A stretch of DNA of 64,000 nucleotides, taken from NCBI RefSeq assembly GCF_017897595.1, contig NZ_JAGKIK010000001.1, forward strand, positions 558,001 through 622,000. The letters run 5' to 3'. The translations under genes and the position numbers were made by a program. This document shows positions 20,224-28,980 of this stretch, piece by piece. The notes below the pieces were generated by a model. It saw only the letters and a list, made by a program, of their open reading frames with translations. It searched no databases and was not told the DNA's origin. Source of the DNA: Aquimarina sp. U1-2 (lineage in GTDB: Bacteria > Bacteroidota > Bacteroidia > Flavobacteriales > Flavobacteriaceae). How positions within the stretch are numbered: position 1 is the stretch's first letter; the number at the start of each line of letters is the position of its first letter.

Positions 20224-21693
20224 ATGAAAAATTCAATATATACAATCGTGATAGCCCTCGTATTGGTGTCCTGTGGGATTACCAAGAGAGACCATGAGAA
20301 TTCAGTTGAGATAAATCTGGAAGAAGACTATCTCACCGCAAATCTTAACAATAACCAGTTTGAAAAAGCGGCTATTAATCAAGAATGGTGGCGCACCTTT
20401 AATGATCCTATTTTAGATACACTTATCGCAAAAGCAAAAGACCACAACCTGGATATCGATATTGCTGTTGCCAATTTTTATGGAGCAAGAGCCGCTTTAA
20501 AGGGCACAAAGTTCGATCGTTTCCCAACCGTTACGCTTAACGGTTCATATCAAAGACAACGTTTGGGAGAAAACGTGTTTATCGCAGGAGTTAACCCAAC
20601 ATTTAACACCTATAGCGGCAGTTTTGATGCATTTTGGGAAACAGACCTTTTTGGTCGTGTGACCAATAGAATCAAAGGTGCTTATGCTAACCAACAGTTA
20701 GCGCTGGCAGATATGCAGGACGTTTATGTAAGCATCTTTGCTGAAGTGACCCGAAATTATATGGAACTACGTGGCATTCAATACCAGTTGGATATTGCAC
20801 AGCGCAATCTGGATGACCAGCAGGAAACCTATGATTTGACGGTTCGTTTGACTGAAGCTGGTACCAGTAATAGTCTGGATGTATCAAGAGCTTTGGCACA
20901 ATTAGAAAACACAAAAGCAACTATTCCACCTTTAAAAGCAAGGGAAATTGCCATTAAAAATAGTCTAAGTGTACTTTTAGGAGAAATACCCGATCAATTA
21001 AATGAAAGCTGGACAATAGCTAAACCATTGCCTAGCTTACCTGAACAGGTATTGGTTGGTAACGGTGTTGACTTTTTAAGAAGAAGACCCGATGTACGCC
21101 GTGCAGAAGCAGCATTACAGGTACAGATTGCACGTTACAATATTTCGGTAGCAGAGCTATACCCAAATATTCAATTTGGAGGAAGCATAGGCTTCTCAGC
21201 TATCAACTTTTCAAGTTTTGGAGAAAATCAGGCTTTTACCTGGAGTATTTTACCACGTATCAGTTGGGCAGCTTTTAACCTTGGCAGAGTGAAAAAACAA
21301 ATTGCCGCTGAAGATGCTTACACACTCGCTGCTTTAGCAGCATATGAGAAAACGGTATTGATGGCCTTGGAAGAAATCAAAACCTCAATGGCCACATATA
21401 CTAGCGAATTGGAGCGTCGTGAATTACTACGCAAATCAGCAAAAGCCAGTCAGGATGCTGCTAACTTTGCGCAAAAACGTTACACCGCAGGTCTAGATAG
21501 CTTTATTGACTACTTAAGTGCAGACCAAACCTTACTGGAAGCGCAAAACAGGCTTGCTATAAGCGAAATAAACGCAGCAACCTCACTAGTTGCTATTTAC
21601 AAAGCTTTAGGTGGCGGCTGGGAAAATACCACGCAAGAAGAACTAGACGAAAAATTTAAAGGAATGAAGACGGCAGACAAATCAAAACGGTAA
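20224..21693 (+). CDS. Outer-membrane efflux lipoprotein, TolC/NodT family
   Basis: Outer-membrane channel of the tripartite pump, 489 residues, with lipobox LVLVSCG (Cys at about 17). Typical NodT features: EWWRTFNDPILDTLIAKA (about 56-73), repeated coiled-coil hairpins, and the RRRPDVRRAEAALQ motif (about 287-300), followed by a second hairpin half ending with QKRYTAGLDSFIDYL. It begins 25 bp after the pump gene and closes the operon, followed by a strong terminator. Confidence 0.94.
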   Translation: MKNSIYTIVIALVLVSCGITKRDHENSVEINLEEDYLTANLNNNQFEKAAINQEWWRTFNDPILDTLIAKAKDHNLDIDIAVANFYGARAALKGTKFDRFPTVTLNGSYQRQRLGENVFIAGVNPTFNTYSGSFDAFWETDLFGRVTNRIKGAYANQQLALADMQDVYVSIFAEVTRNYMELRGIQYQLDIAQRNLDDQQETYDLTVRLTEAGTSNSLDVSRALAQLENTKATIPPLKAREIAIKNSLSVLLGEIPDQLNESWTIAKPLPSLPEQVLVGNGVDFLRRRPDVRRAEAALQVQIARYNISVAELYPNIQFGGSIGFSAINFSSFGENQAFTWSILPRISWAAFNLGRVKKQIAAEDAYTLAALAAYEKTVLMALEEIKTSMATYTSELERRELLRKSAKASQDAANFAQKRYTAGLDSFIDYLSADQTLLEAQNRLAISEINAATSLVAIYKALGGGWENTTQEELDEKFKGMKTADKSKR

Positions 21694-21734
21694 TTTGTTA
21701 GTTTTTCATTGATTTGTTTTATTGATTGATGGTA

Positions 21735-21780
21735 GAAGGCAGCGTTTGACTACTGAACAGACGCTGCTTTCTTATTTTTG
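21735..21780 (+). terminator. Rho-independent terminator of the RND operon
   Basis: GAAGGCAGCGT (21735-21745) pairs with ACGCTGCTTTC (21761-21771) with one G-U pair and a 15-nt loop, followed by TTATTTTTG. Confidence 0.75.
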
Positions 21781-21864
21781 AATGTATCAACATCTCTATA
21801 GTTTGTGGTATTAGTTCCTGATTTTCTATTTCTAAATTTCGAATACTATAGCGTATTAGATTTT

Positions 21865-21920
21865 GGTCATGTTGTGCTTGATTCTGGTTAACCGCAAGGT
21901 AGCCTTCACCTCTAAATTTG
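21865..21920 (+). promoter_or_regulatory. AraC-type direct-repeat promoter before the NTF2-like gene
   Basis: GGTCAT at 21865, GGTTAAC at 21886 (21 bp) and -7 box TAAATTTG at 21913-21920 (48 bp). Preceded by GATTTT. The start codon at 21952 is 31 nt past the box. Confidence 0.7.
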
Positions 21921-21951
21921 AACCTGTAAACAAACATAAAAAATTATAAAA

Positions 21952-22389
21952 ATGGAAACACAAAAAATAATAACAAACATAAAAGTAGTTCAAAACTTTT
22001 TAACCCTTCAGTATGAAGGTAAAGTTGAAGAAGCCTTTGAAAAATATGCAGACCCCAATTTTAAATGGGTGGTATCTACCAATAATAATAAAGAATTGAC
22101 TAAAGCTATTTCTTGGGCTGGATATGAACACCGCGGCCTTGAAGGCTATAAAAAACTTAATGAATTGCTTTTTGGAGAATACGAGCCTTTAGAATTCAAT
22201 ACCAACGAGTTTTACGAAGTCGAGAATAAAGTCTTTATGATCGGTGATTTCAAATTCAAACATTATACAACCGGAAAAATTGCTGAAAGTGACTTTGTAG
22301 GAATATTTAATCTAAAAGAAAACAAAATTACTGACGGACAATTTTATGAAAATACACTCGCAGTAGCGGCAGGAAGAACTAATTATTAA
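21952..22389 (+). CDS. SnoaL/NTF2-like protein (ketosteroid-isomerase-related)
   Basis: 145-residue soluble protein with the classic SnoaL-like plan: N-terminal helices ending VVQNFLTLQYEGKVEEAFEKYADPNFKW (family signature length and spacing), a GLEGYKKLNELLF helix, then strands FNTNEFYEVENKVFMIGDFKFKH and DFVGIFNLKENKITDGQFYE. Such proteins are small enzymes or ligand binders; the specific reaction cannot be read. It is preceded by its own direct-repeat promoter and stands alone. A divergent member is at 13538. Confidence 0.8.
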   Translation: METQKIITNIKVVQNFLTLQYEGKVEEAFEKYADPNFKWVVSTNNNKELTKAISWAGYEHRGLEGYKKLNELLFGEYEPLEFNTNEFYEVENKVFMIGDFKFKHYTTGKIAESDFVGIFNLKENKITDGQFYENTLAVAAGRTNY

Positions 22390-22486
22390 AAACTCAGAGT
22401 AAATTAATGAATTCTTTATTTGCGACAAATCCATAAAAATCGAAAAAGAGTCGTATTAGAATTATAATATTAATGACACAGGTAAG

Positions 22487-23365
22487 ATGTACAAATGGTG
22501 TTGGCTATTCGTTGTAATATCCCCAATAGGGTTAATAGCCCAGGTCTTTAACCTAGCCAGTGTAGACTACACCATTTTACCCGCTGGCGAATCTGATTTT
22601 GAATACAACGGTATTCGCGTAAGCCTTAACTATCCGATAAAACTCAATGAGCGCGACTATATGTTTTTGGGTGGACGTTACGCCAACGCTAATCTTATTT
22701 TTGGTTCAGAACCCAGGCCCTTTGATAAAAAAGAAATAGATGGTTTTCAGATTTTGGATTTGAACTTCGGCTACTTAAAACGACTTAAAAACGACTGGTT
22801 GGTGCTGAGCCGCTTTTCACCAGGACTAAGTTCTAACCTAACTGCCAAAGACCTCACCATTAATGATTTTGTAATTTCCGCAGATGTAGTTTTTATTTTA
22901 AACCGAAAAGAGAATCCCAAGGGGAAACCGTTTCGCTTGATTTTTGGGGTATCGTATTCTGAAAATCGCGGTTTTCCGTATCCGCTTCCGTTTTTAAGTT
23001 ATTACCGTAAATTTCATCCCAAATGGTCATACAATTTTGGAGTCCCGAAGACCAACTTACAATTTCACGCCAGTGAACGGCATCGTTTTAAACTCACCGC
23101 AGAGCTGGATGGTTTTACTTCAAACTTACAAAACGGTACTTTGCTGGATGATGGTCAAGTGGCAGAGAGCATTAATGCCTCTCTCATTTTAGGTGGTCTT
23201 AAATATGAATATCATTTTTTAAAGCGATTTGAGCTTTACGCGAAAGCGTCCTACATCCTGAATAAACGTGTACAACTTCGGGATGGGAATCAGGAAAATA
23301 TATTTCTACTGGACGATGCTAATGGGTTTTACTTGCGTGTAGGCGTAGAACTTAAGGTGAACTGA
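22487..23365 (+). CDS. DUF6268-like outer-membrane beta-barrel protein
   Basis: 292 residues with a cleavable signal peptide (WCWLFVVISPIGLIAQ, about 4-19) and an alternating amphipathic strand pattern ending in an aromatic strand (GFYLRVGVELKVN), typical of outer-membrane barrels. The overall sequence (ASVDYTILPAGESDFEYN; DYMFLGGRYANANL; LSRFSPGLSSN; YSYNFGVPKTNL-like segment) recalls the flavobacterial DUF6268 family. Function unknown. It follows the NTF2-like gene by 97 bp and precedes an AraC gene. Confidence 0.65.
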   Translation: MYKWCWLFVVISPIGLIAQVFNLASVDYTILPAGESDFEYNGIRVSLNYPIKLNERDYMFLGGRYANANLIFGSEPRPFDKKEIDGFQILDLNFGYLKRLKNDWLVLSRFSPGLSSNLTAKDLTINDFVISADVVFILNRKENPKGKPFRLIFGVSYSENRGFPYPLPFLSYYRKFHPKWSYNFGVPKTNLQFHASERHRFKLTAELDGFTSNLQNGTLLDDGQVAESINASLILGGLKYEYHFLKRFELYAKASYILNKRVQLRDGNQENIFLLDDANGFYLRVGVELKVN

Positions 23366-23462
23366 AAGAAATATATATTTATTTCAAAGAATACAACAAA
23401 TGAAAGAATTTTGAAATGCTCATGTAATACAACTACAAATTTTTATTGATTATCTTTTTCGA

Positions 23463-24377
23463 GTGAAAACTGAGACTAATTACTACAAAGACATTTACAA
23501 GTTACTTGAAGGGTTAAAAACCGTAAAACCTTTAAGTAAAGACTTTCACATTCATAAATTTTCCGATACGCCATCCACCTGGGTTAAGGAAACCAGTATC
23601 TTCAGAAGCAATACTTATTCCATCATTTTATTGACTAAAGGCGAAGCAAAATATAAGATTGGTCTTTCAGATTATCACATTACAGATGGGAGCATTTATT
23701 TTCAAGCACCCCAACACTTGAGGTATTACAATAGGCTTTCAGATTGGGAAGGCTATGTCATTGTTTTTATGGATAGTTTTTTTGAAAATCATCCTACATT
23801 AAAGAAATTGGTCACAAGTTTTGACGGATTTAAAATTACTTCAAAGGTAGTGGTACCATTAGATGAAGAAACACTCTTGGAGACCCAAAAAATGTTCCAG
23901 CATATTTATGACATAAGCTATTCAAATAGCACTCATAAGTTTGATAAAGCTAAATCATTATTGGAATTAATAATGAGACAAAGCACAGAACATTATAATT
24001 TGCGATATAAAAATCAAGAAGAAACCAGACAAAACCGTATCGTAAAAGCTTTTGAACATATTATTGAAGAACATTTGTACGACATCACCCAAAACAAGGT
24101 TGAAAGAATTATTGGGATTTCAGAAATCGCGGAAAAAATTAATGTAAATACTACCTATCTGGGCGAGGTACTGAAAAAAGCAACCGGAAAAACACCTAAA
24201 GAAATCCTCTCGAATCGTATAGTTCTTGAAGCACGTTCCTTACTTACCAATACCGATATGGCGATTAATGAGATTACTTATTTTTTGAAATTTCAGGACG
24301 CTTCTAATTTCGCAAAATTTTTTAAGTCTAAAACTGGTTTTTCACCTACCGATTATCGTTTTAAAACTAATAATTGA
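23463..24377 (+). CDS. AraC-family regulator, subfamily with FHIH/YRSSTYVVILL sensory domain
   Basis: 304 residues. N-terminal cupin sensory domain: YYKDIYKLLEGLKTV, FHIHKF, FRSNTYSIILLTKGEAKYKIG, GSIYFQAPQHLRYYNR. C-terminal double HTH: ISEIAEKINVNTTYLGEVLKK and AINEITYFLKFQDASNFAKFF. It is closely related to the AraC at 51659. The GTG start at 23463 stands 4 nt after TATCTTTT (23451-23458), one mismatch from TAnnTTTG, so the mRNA may be leaderless. It sits directly upstream of the aldo-keto reductase operon, whose promoter has the second type of 21-bp direct repeat; I infer it controls that operon, as YqhC controls aldehyde reductases in E. coli. Confidence 0.88.
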   Translation: MKTETNYYKDIYKLLEGLKTVKPLSKDFHIHKFSDTPSTWVKETSIFRSNTYSIILLTKGEAKYKIGLSDYHITDGSIYFQAPQHLRYYNRLSDWEGYVIVFMDSFFENHPTLKKLVTSFDGFKITSKVVVPLDEETLLETQKMFQHIYDISYSNSTHKFDKAKSLLELIMRQSTEHYNLRYKNQEETRQNRIVKAFEHIIEEHLYDITQNKVERIIGISEIAEKINVNTTYLGEVLKKATGKTPKEILSNRIVLEARSLLTNTDMAINEITYFLKFQDASNFAKFFKSKTGFSPTDYRFKTNN

Positions 24378-24390
24378 CATAAAAACTGGG

Positions 24391-24451
24391 AAAAGTACCC
24401 ACCTTTCTTCCTTTTTCACCCTAATCACACTCACATTCATTCGCACCTTTG
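24391..24451 (+). promoter_or_regulatory. Second-type direct-repeat promoter of the aldo-keto reductase operon
   Basis: AAAAGTACCC (24391-24400) and TTTTTCACCC (24412-24421): the ACCC cores are exactly 21 bp apart. CACCTTTG at 24444-24451 (one mismatch to TAnnTTTG) lies 48 bp after the first TACCC. The start codon is at 24477. An inverted TGGG-N7-CCCA (24387-24401) overlaps the first box. Confidence 0.5.
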
Positions 24452-24476
24452 TACTGTAATTAAAACACAGTATACC

Positions 24477-25283
24477 ATGGAAACAAATAAAACATTCAGA
24501 TTAGGAGATTTTGAAATCAATCGAATTGGTTTTGGAACAATGAGAGCTTCAACAGGAGTAGGTATTTGGGGAGACAACTCGAATAAAGAAAACACAATAA
24601 AAGTCATTAGAACTGCCATTGAAAATGGTGTCAACTTTATTGATACAGCAGATGCTTACGGGCCTTATACGTCGGAGCTTTTGGTTCAGGAAGCAATTAA
24701 ACCTTTCAAAAACCAATTGCGGTTAGCCACCAAAGGTGGAGCGGTAAAATATAAACCAGGTGCTGTAATGGCAAATGGACATCCTTACTACTTGCGTACC
24801 GCTATCGAAGGTAGTTTAAAACGCTTAGAGCGCGAAACTATTGATATGTACTTCCTGCACCGAGTAGACCCAAATATTCCTATTGAAGAATCGGTAGGTG
24901 CGTTGGCTCAATTTCAAAAAGAAGGGAAAATCAAGCATATAGGTATTTCTAATGTGACGGTAGAGCAATTGGAAAAAGCGCAGTCGGTTACTAAGATTGA
25001 TGCCGTTCAAAATGCTTTTAGTTAGAAGGACAGACGATACGAAGCTGTTGTAAACAAAACCACAAAAGAAAATATTGCTTTTATAGCACATACGCCTGTA
25101 GCAGTAAACAATTGGGATGATAACGCTTTCGCGAAAGCAGACAAAGAAGGAGTATCCGTAAACCAAATGTCCTTAAAATGGTTATTGGACTATGCACCGA
25201 ACGTGATTTCGATACCTGGCACTTCATCGGAAAACCATTTGATGGAAAACTTATCCTCTTATGGCATAAACATCAAATTTTAA
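24477..25283 (+). pseudogene. Aldo-keto reductase interrupted by one in-frame TAG
   Basis: NADPH-dependent aldo-keto reductase of the same type as 30886. Residues 1-182 carry LGDFEINRIGFGTMR, the nucleotide/active-site DTADAYGPYTSE (catalytic D and Y), a K in ATKGG and YFLHRVDPNIPIEE. A TAG at 25023-25025 stops the frame after QNAFS. The same frame continues without another stop to 25281-25283 (KDRRYEAVVNKT ... ISIPGTSSEKHLMENL), giving the missing C-terminal third. The paralogue has QNQYSYGNRKW at this spot, so the ancestral codon was probably TAT or TAC (Tyr). The lost part includes the cofactor-binding loop; the truncated protein should be inactive unless the stop is read through. The palindrome GCTTTCGCGAAAGC lies inside the remnant at 25125-25138. 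Confidence 0.85.
25125..25138. repeat. Flavobacterial palindrome GCTTTCGCGAAAGC, full copy
   Basis: Perfect 14-bp palindrome within the aldo-keto reductase pseudogene, coding there for AFAKA. Related full or partial copies are listed in the findings. Confidence 0.8.
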
Positions 25284-25314
25284 ATCAAAAAATAACTTAT
25301 AAAAATTAGAAACA

Positions 25315-25890
25315 ATGAAATCGAAGATTCACGAATACCAAAACAAATATGTAGCGATGAGTAAAAAAATAGTAACAACAATCGCAATCGTAGTAGCAAG
25401 TGTAATCATCTACAGCTTTGCTAACAATGAAACTACCAACACTGACAAAGGTTTATCAACAATGAAGGCAGACCACCTGTTAATTGGCGTGAACAACTTT
25501 ACTGAAACACTACAATGGTATGAAGATATTTTAGGTTTTGAAGTGGAAGTACAGTGGAAAGTAGATGGACTCGACAACCTTGACCTGGCTTATTTGAACA
25601 ATGGAGATTTTAGACTTGAAATTATAGGGGACAATTCCGCGCCACAGACCAACAGACAGGCATCAGGTTTTGCTGACCACTTATCACACCAAGGTTTTGC
25701 TCATCTCTGTTTTCAAGTTGAGGATATAGATTTAGCAATGAAGCAACTTAATGACAAAGGCATTGAAACTTTTGTAAAGGCAGAAACATATCCATTAAGT
25801 TTTTATGAAAGACGAGTGGCTTTTATCAAAGACCTAAATGGAAATATCATTGAGTTTGCTGGGCCATTAAAAGACACAAGAAACAATTAA
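25315..25890 (+). CDS. Membrane-anchored or exported VOC (glyoxalase-like) protein
   Basis: 191 residues: an N-terminal hydrophobic signal/anchor (IVTTIAIVVASVIIYSFA, about 19-36) followed by one VOC module. The module shows two beta-alpha-beta-beta-beta units: ADHLLIGVNNFTETLQWYEDILGFEVE with a metal-type His at the first strand, and GFAHLCFQVEDIDLAMKQLNDKGIE, ending with the usual FIKDLNGNIIEFA. VOC enzymes act on aldehydes, quinones or ring compounds; the substrate is unknown. A second in-frame ATG at 25357 (MSKKIV) may be the real start. It continues the aldo-keto reductase operon (32-bp gap). Confidence 0.78.
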   Translation: MKSKIHEYQNKYVAMSKKIVTTIAIVVASVIIYSFANNETTNTDKGLSTMKADHLLIGVNNFTETLQWYEDILGFEVEVQWKVDGLDNLDLAYLNNGDFRLEIIGDNSAPQTNRQASGFADHLSHQGFAHLCFQVEDIDLAMKQLNDKGIETFVKAETYPLSFYERRVAFIKDLNGNIIEFAGPLKDTRNN

Positions 25891-25901
25891 AATAAAGCAA
25901 A

Positions 25902-27839
25902 ATGAAAACAATAATCACAATGGTATTGGCTCTTATGACGGCATTCATAAGCCTTGCTAACGAACAACTACAGTTGAAAGAAGTCGCTTCTTTCAAAGAA
26001 AACAGACCCACAGCAGTAGCCGTATCTCAAGGAGGTAGAATATTTGCCAACTTGCCTTATTCGAGCTATTCACCAGACTCGCATACCGTTTCGGTAATTG
26101 AGATTTTGGCAAATGGAACTCAGATTCCATATCCAAATAAATCTTGGAATGAAAAGTCAAATAATGTAACCAACCACTATTTGAACATTCAGAGTTTAGT
26201 TATTGACTCACAAAACGATTTATGGGTATTGGATACAGGCTCACCCAAACGCCGAGGCGTTGTCAAAGGCGGAGCCCGATTAATACACATAGATTTGGCT
26301 ACAAACAATGTACTTCGAACGGTAACAATTTCCAATGAAGTGCTAGGCAATCAAAGCTATTTAAACGATTTGCGAATCGATAAAACACAAAGTTTCGCCT
26401 ACATCACAGATAGTGTCGATGGAGGAATCTTGGTTGTCAATCTTTCTACTGGTGCACAAAAAAGGGTTCTTCAAAATGAGCTCATCGCAACTAACGATAC
26501 ACAGAAAACTTTGGTCATTGAAGGCATTACCTTAAACGATGCCGCTAATTTTTATGCGACCGATGGTATTGCATATGACCCTCAGGAAGAAATGATTTAC
26601 TATCAGTACCGTCCATTTGCTGGTTCTTCAGCATTGATGAAAGTCGATGTTAATGTATTGAACGATTTTACGCTTTCGCGAAACCAATTAAAGGACCAGG
26701 TAACGTTTGTTGGTAATACAGTCATCGCCGATGGTATCACTTACAAAAATGGTTTCATTTACCTAACGGATTTGGAACGTAACGCAATATCTAGATATGA
26801 TTTAAAAACCAAAAAACTTGAAACGGTTGTTGCTAATTCAGATATCAGCTGGCCAGATAGTATTGCCTTTGATGCTGAAGACAATATCTACTTCACAACC
26901 GCACAATTTCATCGATTGCCAGGTCTTAACAATGGTGTCGATTTACAGAAAGGCGATTTTAAAATCTACAAAACAACTGCTTCAACAGCGGTAGAAAAGA
27001 CTGAATTCAAACTAAAGTTCGCGCCTCACATAGGTCTTACCAGTCTGGAAGACGGAATGTTTGTCAATCACGCCGGCCAAGACCCTATTTCACAAATTGA
27101 ATTTATTGCATCACAAGGTTTTAAAGGAATAGAGGACAATTTTATGAAGATACGCCCTGTGGCACAGCAAATTGCCATTGCTCAAGTATTGGAGAGAAAT
27201 GGAATGCAATTAGGCTCTTTTGTCCACAACACAACTACTTGGCAAGATGCCACATTGGTTTCTGAACCCTCAGAAGTACGTGAGATTATACTCAAAGAAA
27301 TCAAGGAAACCGTAGAAGTTGCAAAACGGGTCAATGGAAAATATTTGACACTACTTTCTGGCAAAAGTCACCCAACCTTGGAGCGACAATATCAAAAGGC
27401 AAACTTTATCCAAAACCTTCGAGTGATAGCTGAAGAAGCTGAAAAGGCTGGTCTTATTTTAGGATTGGAAGCCATTAATGGAACAGAATTTCAGGGTACG
27501 TTCATCACAAAAGTGACCGATGCCTATGAGATTGTAAAGGCAGTAAACAGCCCGTCCATTAAACTCACCTTTGATATGTACCACGTACAGATTGAAAACG
27601 GGAATGTTATCAACAACTTTGACAAAACTTTTGACGAAATCACCTATGTCCATATGGCAGACAATCCTGGGCGAAGCGAACCAGGTACAGGCGAAATGAA
27701 CTTCGAAAACATCCTTAAATATATCTACAAAAGTGGCTACAAAGGATTCATCGATATGGAACACGTAAGCACTATTCCTGGTAAAGAGGGAGAGCAGAAC
27801 ATTTTGACCATTTATAAAAATTTAAACGAGAAACTATGA
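25902..27839 (+). CDS. Fusion: yellow/MRJP-like beta-propeller plus xylose-isomerase-like TIM barrel
   Basis: 645 residues with signal peptide (MVLALMTAFISLANE, about 7-20). Residues about 25-355 resemble the yellow/major royal jelly protein family and SMP-30-like propellers: SFKENRPTAVAVSQGGRIF, NDLWVLDTGSP, AYITDSVDGGILVVNL, YATDGIAYDP, ISWPDSIAFDAEDNIYFTT. Residues about 365-645 are a xylose isomerase-like/hydroxypyruvate isomerase-type TIM barrel: LILGLEAINGTEF (metal Glu), KLTFDMYHVQIENG (metal D and H), YVHMADNPGRSEPGTGEMNF, GFIDMEH. In the known families these are separate proteins, so this is an unusual exported fusion. It overlaps the next gene by 4 bp. Substrate unknown; a lactone/sugar sequential reaction is possible but inferred. 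Confidence 0.8.
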   Translation: MKTIITMVLALMTAFISLANEQLQLKEVASFKENRPTAVAVSQGGRIFANLPYSSYSPDSHTVSVIEILANGTQIPYPNKSWNEKSNNVTNHYLNIQSLVIDSQNDLWVLDTGSPKRRGVVKGGARLIHIDLATNNVLRTVTISNEVLGNQSYLNDLRIDKTQSFAYITDSVDGGILVVNLSTGAQKRVLQNELIATNDTQKTLVIEGITLNDAANFYATDGIAYDPQEEMIYYQYRPFAGSSALMKVDVNVLNDFTLSRNQLKDQVTFVGNTVIADGITYKNGFIYLTDLERNAISRYDLKTKKLETVVANSDISWPDSIAFDAEDNIYFTTAQFHRLPGLNNGVDLQKGDFKIYKTTASTAVEKTEFKLKFAPHIGLTSLEDGMFVNHAGQDPISQIEFIASQGFKGIEDNFMKIRPVAQQIAIAQVLERNGMQLGSFVHNTTTWQDATLVSEPSEVREIILKEIKETVEVAKRVNGKYLTLLSGKSHPTLERQYQKANFIQNLRVIAEEAEKAGLILGLEAINGTEFQGTFITKVTDAYEIVKAVNSPSIKLTFDMYHVQIENGNVINNFDKTFDEITYVHMADNPGRSEPGTGEMNFENILKYIYKSGYKGFIDMEHVSTIPGKEGEQNILTIYKNLNEKL

Positions 27840-28699
27840 AAAAGATGATAATCGTATTTGCCATACTCTTGGCGAGTACTGCCTTAGTGGCACAGAATAA
27901 AGAAAGCGACTTTCAAAGCATAGAAGTCTTTGGCCAGACTTTAAAATATATTGAAAAAGGGAAAGGTAAAACACTGATTTTACTTCACGGTCTGGGCAGT
28001 AATTCTGAAAGATGGAGGTATAACAATGATGAATTATCCAAATCATACAATGTAATTTCATTAGAACAAATAGGGTTCGGTTATTCAGATAAACCAACAA
28101 TTCCCTACCGCGGTGCAACATTGGTGGAGTTCCTAAATGAGTTTATGAATCAGAAAGGTATTAAAAAGGCAACACTCATTGGTAATTCGATGGGTGGTTG
28201 GGTATCAGCGTTATTTGCCGTTACGCATTCTGAGAAATTGGATAAACTCATTCTAGTTAACCCTGCCTTTTTGTTAGGAATGCCAGACGATGCCGATGTT
28301 GATGCGATATACGCTTTTGCTAATCCCTCAACCCTTGAGGGTATGGCAAACTATACCAAGCGTATCTATTTTCAAAATGAGGAGTTGCTCAAGACCGAAA
28401 ATCTCAAAGAAAGCTTGATTAAGAAACTGAGCTGGAATGATGGGTACACGGTGTATCAAATCATAAAGTCCCTAATTCAAGGTAAAGATCTTATGGTGGA
28501 TAGCTTAAACAATATCAAAGCAAAGACCCTTATCATTCAAGGGCAACACGACCCTATTGTACCTATGAAAACCATAGAAACACTAAAAAAGCAAATAAAG
28601 GACAACGTTACTATTATCTATGAAAACAGCGGTCATTCACCAATGGTAGAAGAGCCCGAAAGATTTAATACAGATATTCTCAAATTTTTAAAAAAATAA
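27836..28699 (+). CDS. Secreted alpha/beta hydrolase
   Basis: 287 residues with an N-terminal signal peptide (IIVFAILLASTALVAQ). Canonical alpha/beta fold: oxyanion HGLGSNSERW (about 52-61), nucleophile elbow GNSMGGW (Ser at about 120), acid in QGQHDPIVP (about 236-244) and catalytic His in NSGHSPMVEEP (about 263-273). Probably an esterase or lactonase in the periplasm. Start overlaps the stop of the fusion gene (ATGA). Confidence 0.87.
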   Translation: MKKMIIVFAILLASTALVAQNKESDFQSIEVFGQTLKYIEKGKGKTLILLHGLGSNSERWRYNNDELSKSYNVISLEQIGFGYSDKPTIPYRGATLVEFLNEFMNQKGIKKATLIGNSMGGWVSALFAVTHSEKLDKLILVNPAFLLGMPDDADVDAIYAFANPSTLEGMANYTKRIYFQNEELLKTENLKESLIKKLSWNDGYTVYQIIKSLIQGKDLMVDSLNNIKAKTLIIQGQHDPIVPMKTIETLKKQIKDNVTIIYENSGHSPMVEEPERFNTDILKFLKK

Positions 28700-28703
28700 T
28701 AAG

Positions 28704-28895
28704 ATGAAAAAGCTAAGAACCATAATGATAGTCTGGGTAGCCATCTACCCAACTATTACCGTAATACAATACTTTTTTGGAGAAACGTTGAGTCAATTGC
28801 CTCTCGCACTACGTACGCTAATCCTAACAAGCGTGCTAGTACCTTCAATGGTGTGCGTGTTGATTCCGTTTTGGACGAAAGTATTTTCTAAATGA
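28704..28895 (+). CDS. Two-helix small membrane protein (paralogue of 33199)
   Basis: 63 residues, two membrane helices (about 7-24 and 34-55) around an F-G-E-x-L-S-(Q/E)-L-P loop, ending WTKVFSK. Almost identical to the product at 33199. The same sequence pattern occurs as a C-terminal membrane tail of some antibiotic-biosynthesis-monooxygenase proteins, and an ABM gene lies at 31731, but the function is unknown. It ends the operon that starts at 24477. Confidence 0.75.
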   Translation: MKKLRTIMIVWVAIYPTITVIQYFFGETLSQLPLALRTLILTSVLVPSMVCVLIPFWTKVFSK

Positions 28896-28980
28896 GCTGT
28901 CTAAAAGTTGAGTTACTTTACAGCTATATTTCAGATATAAAAGTTCTTGCTGTTTAATGTAAAAATACTACCTTTTGAAA

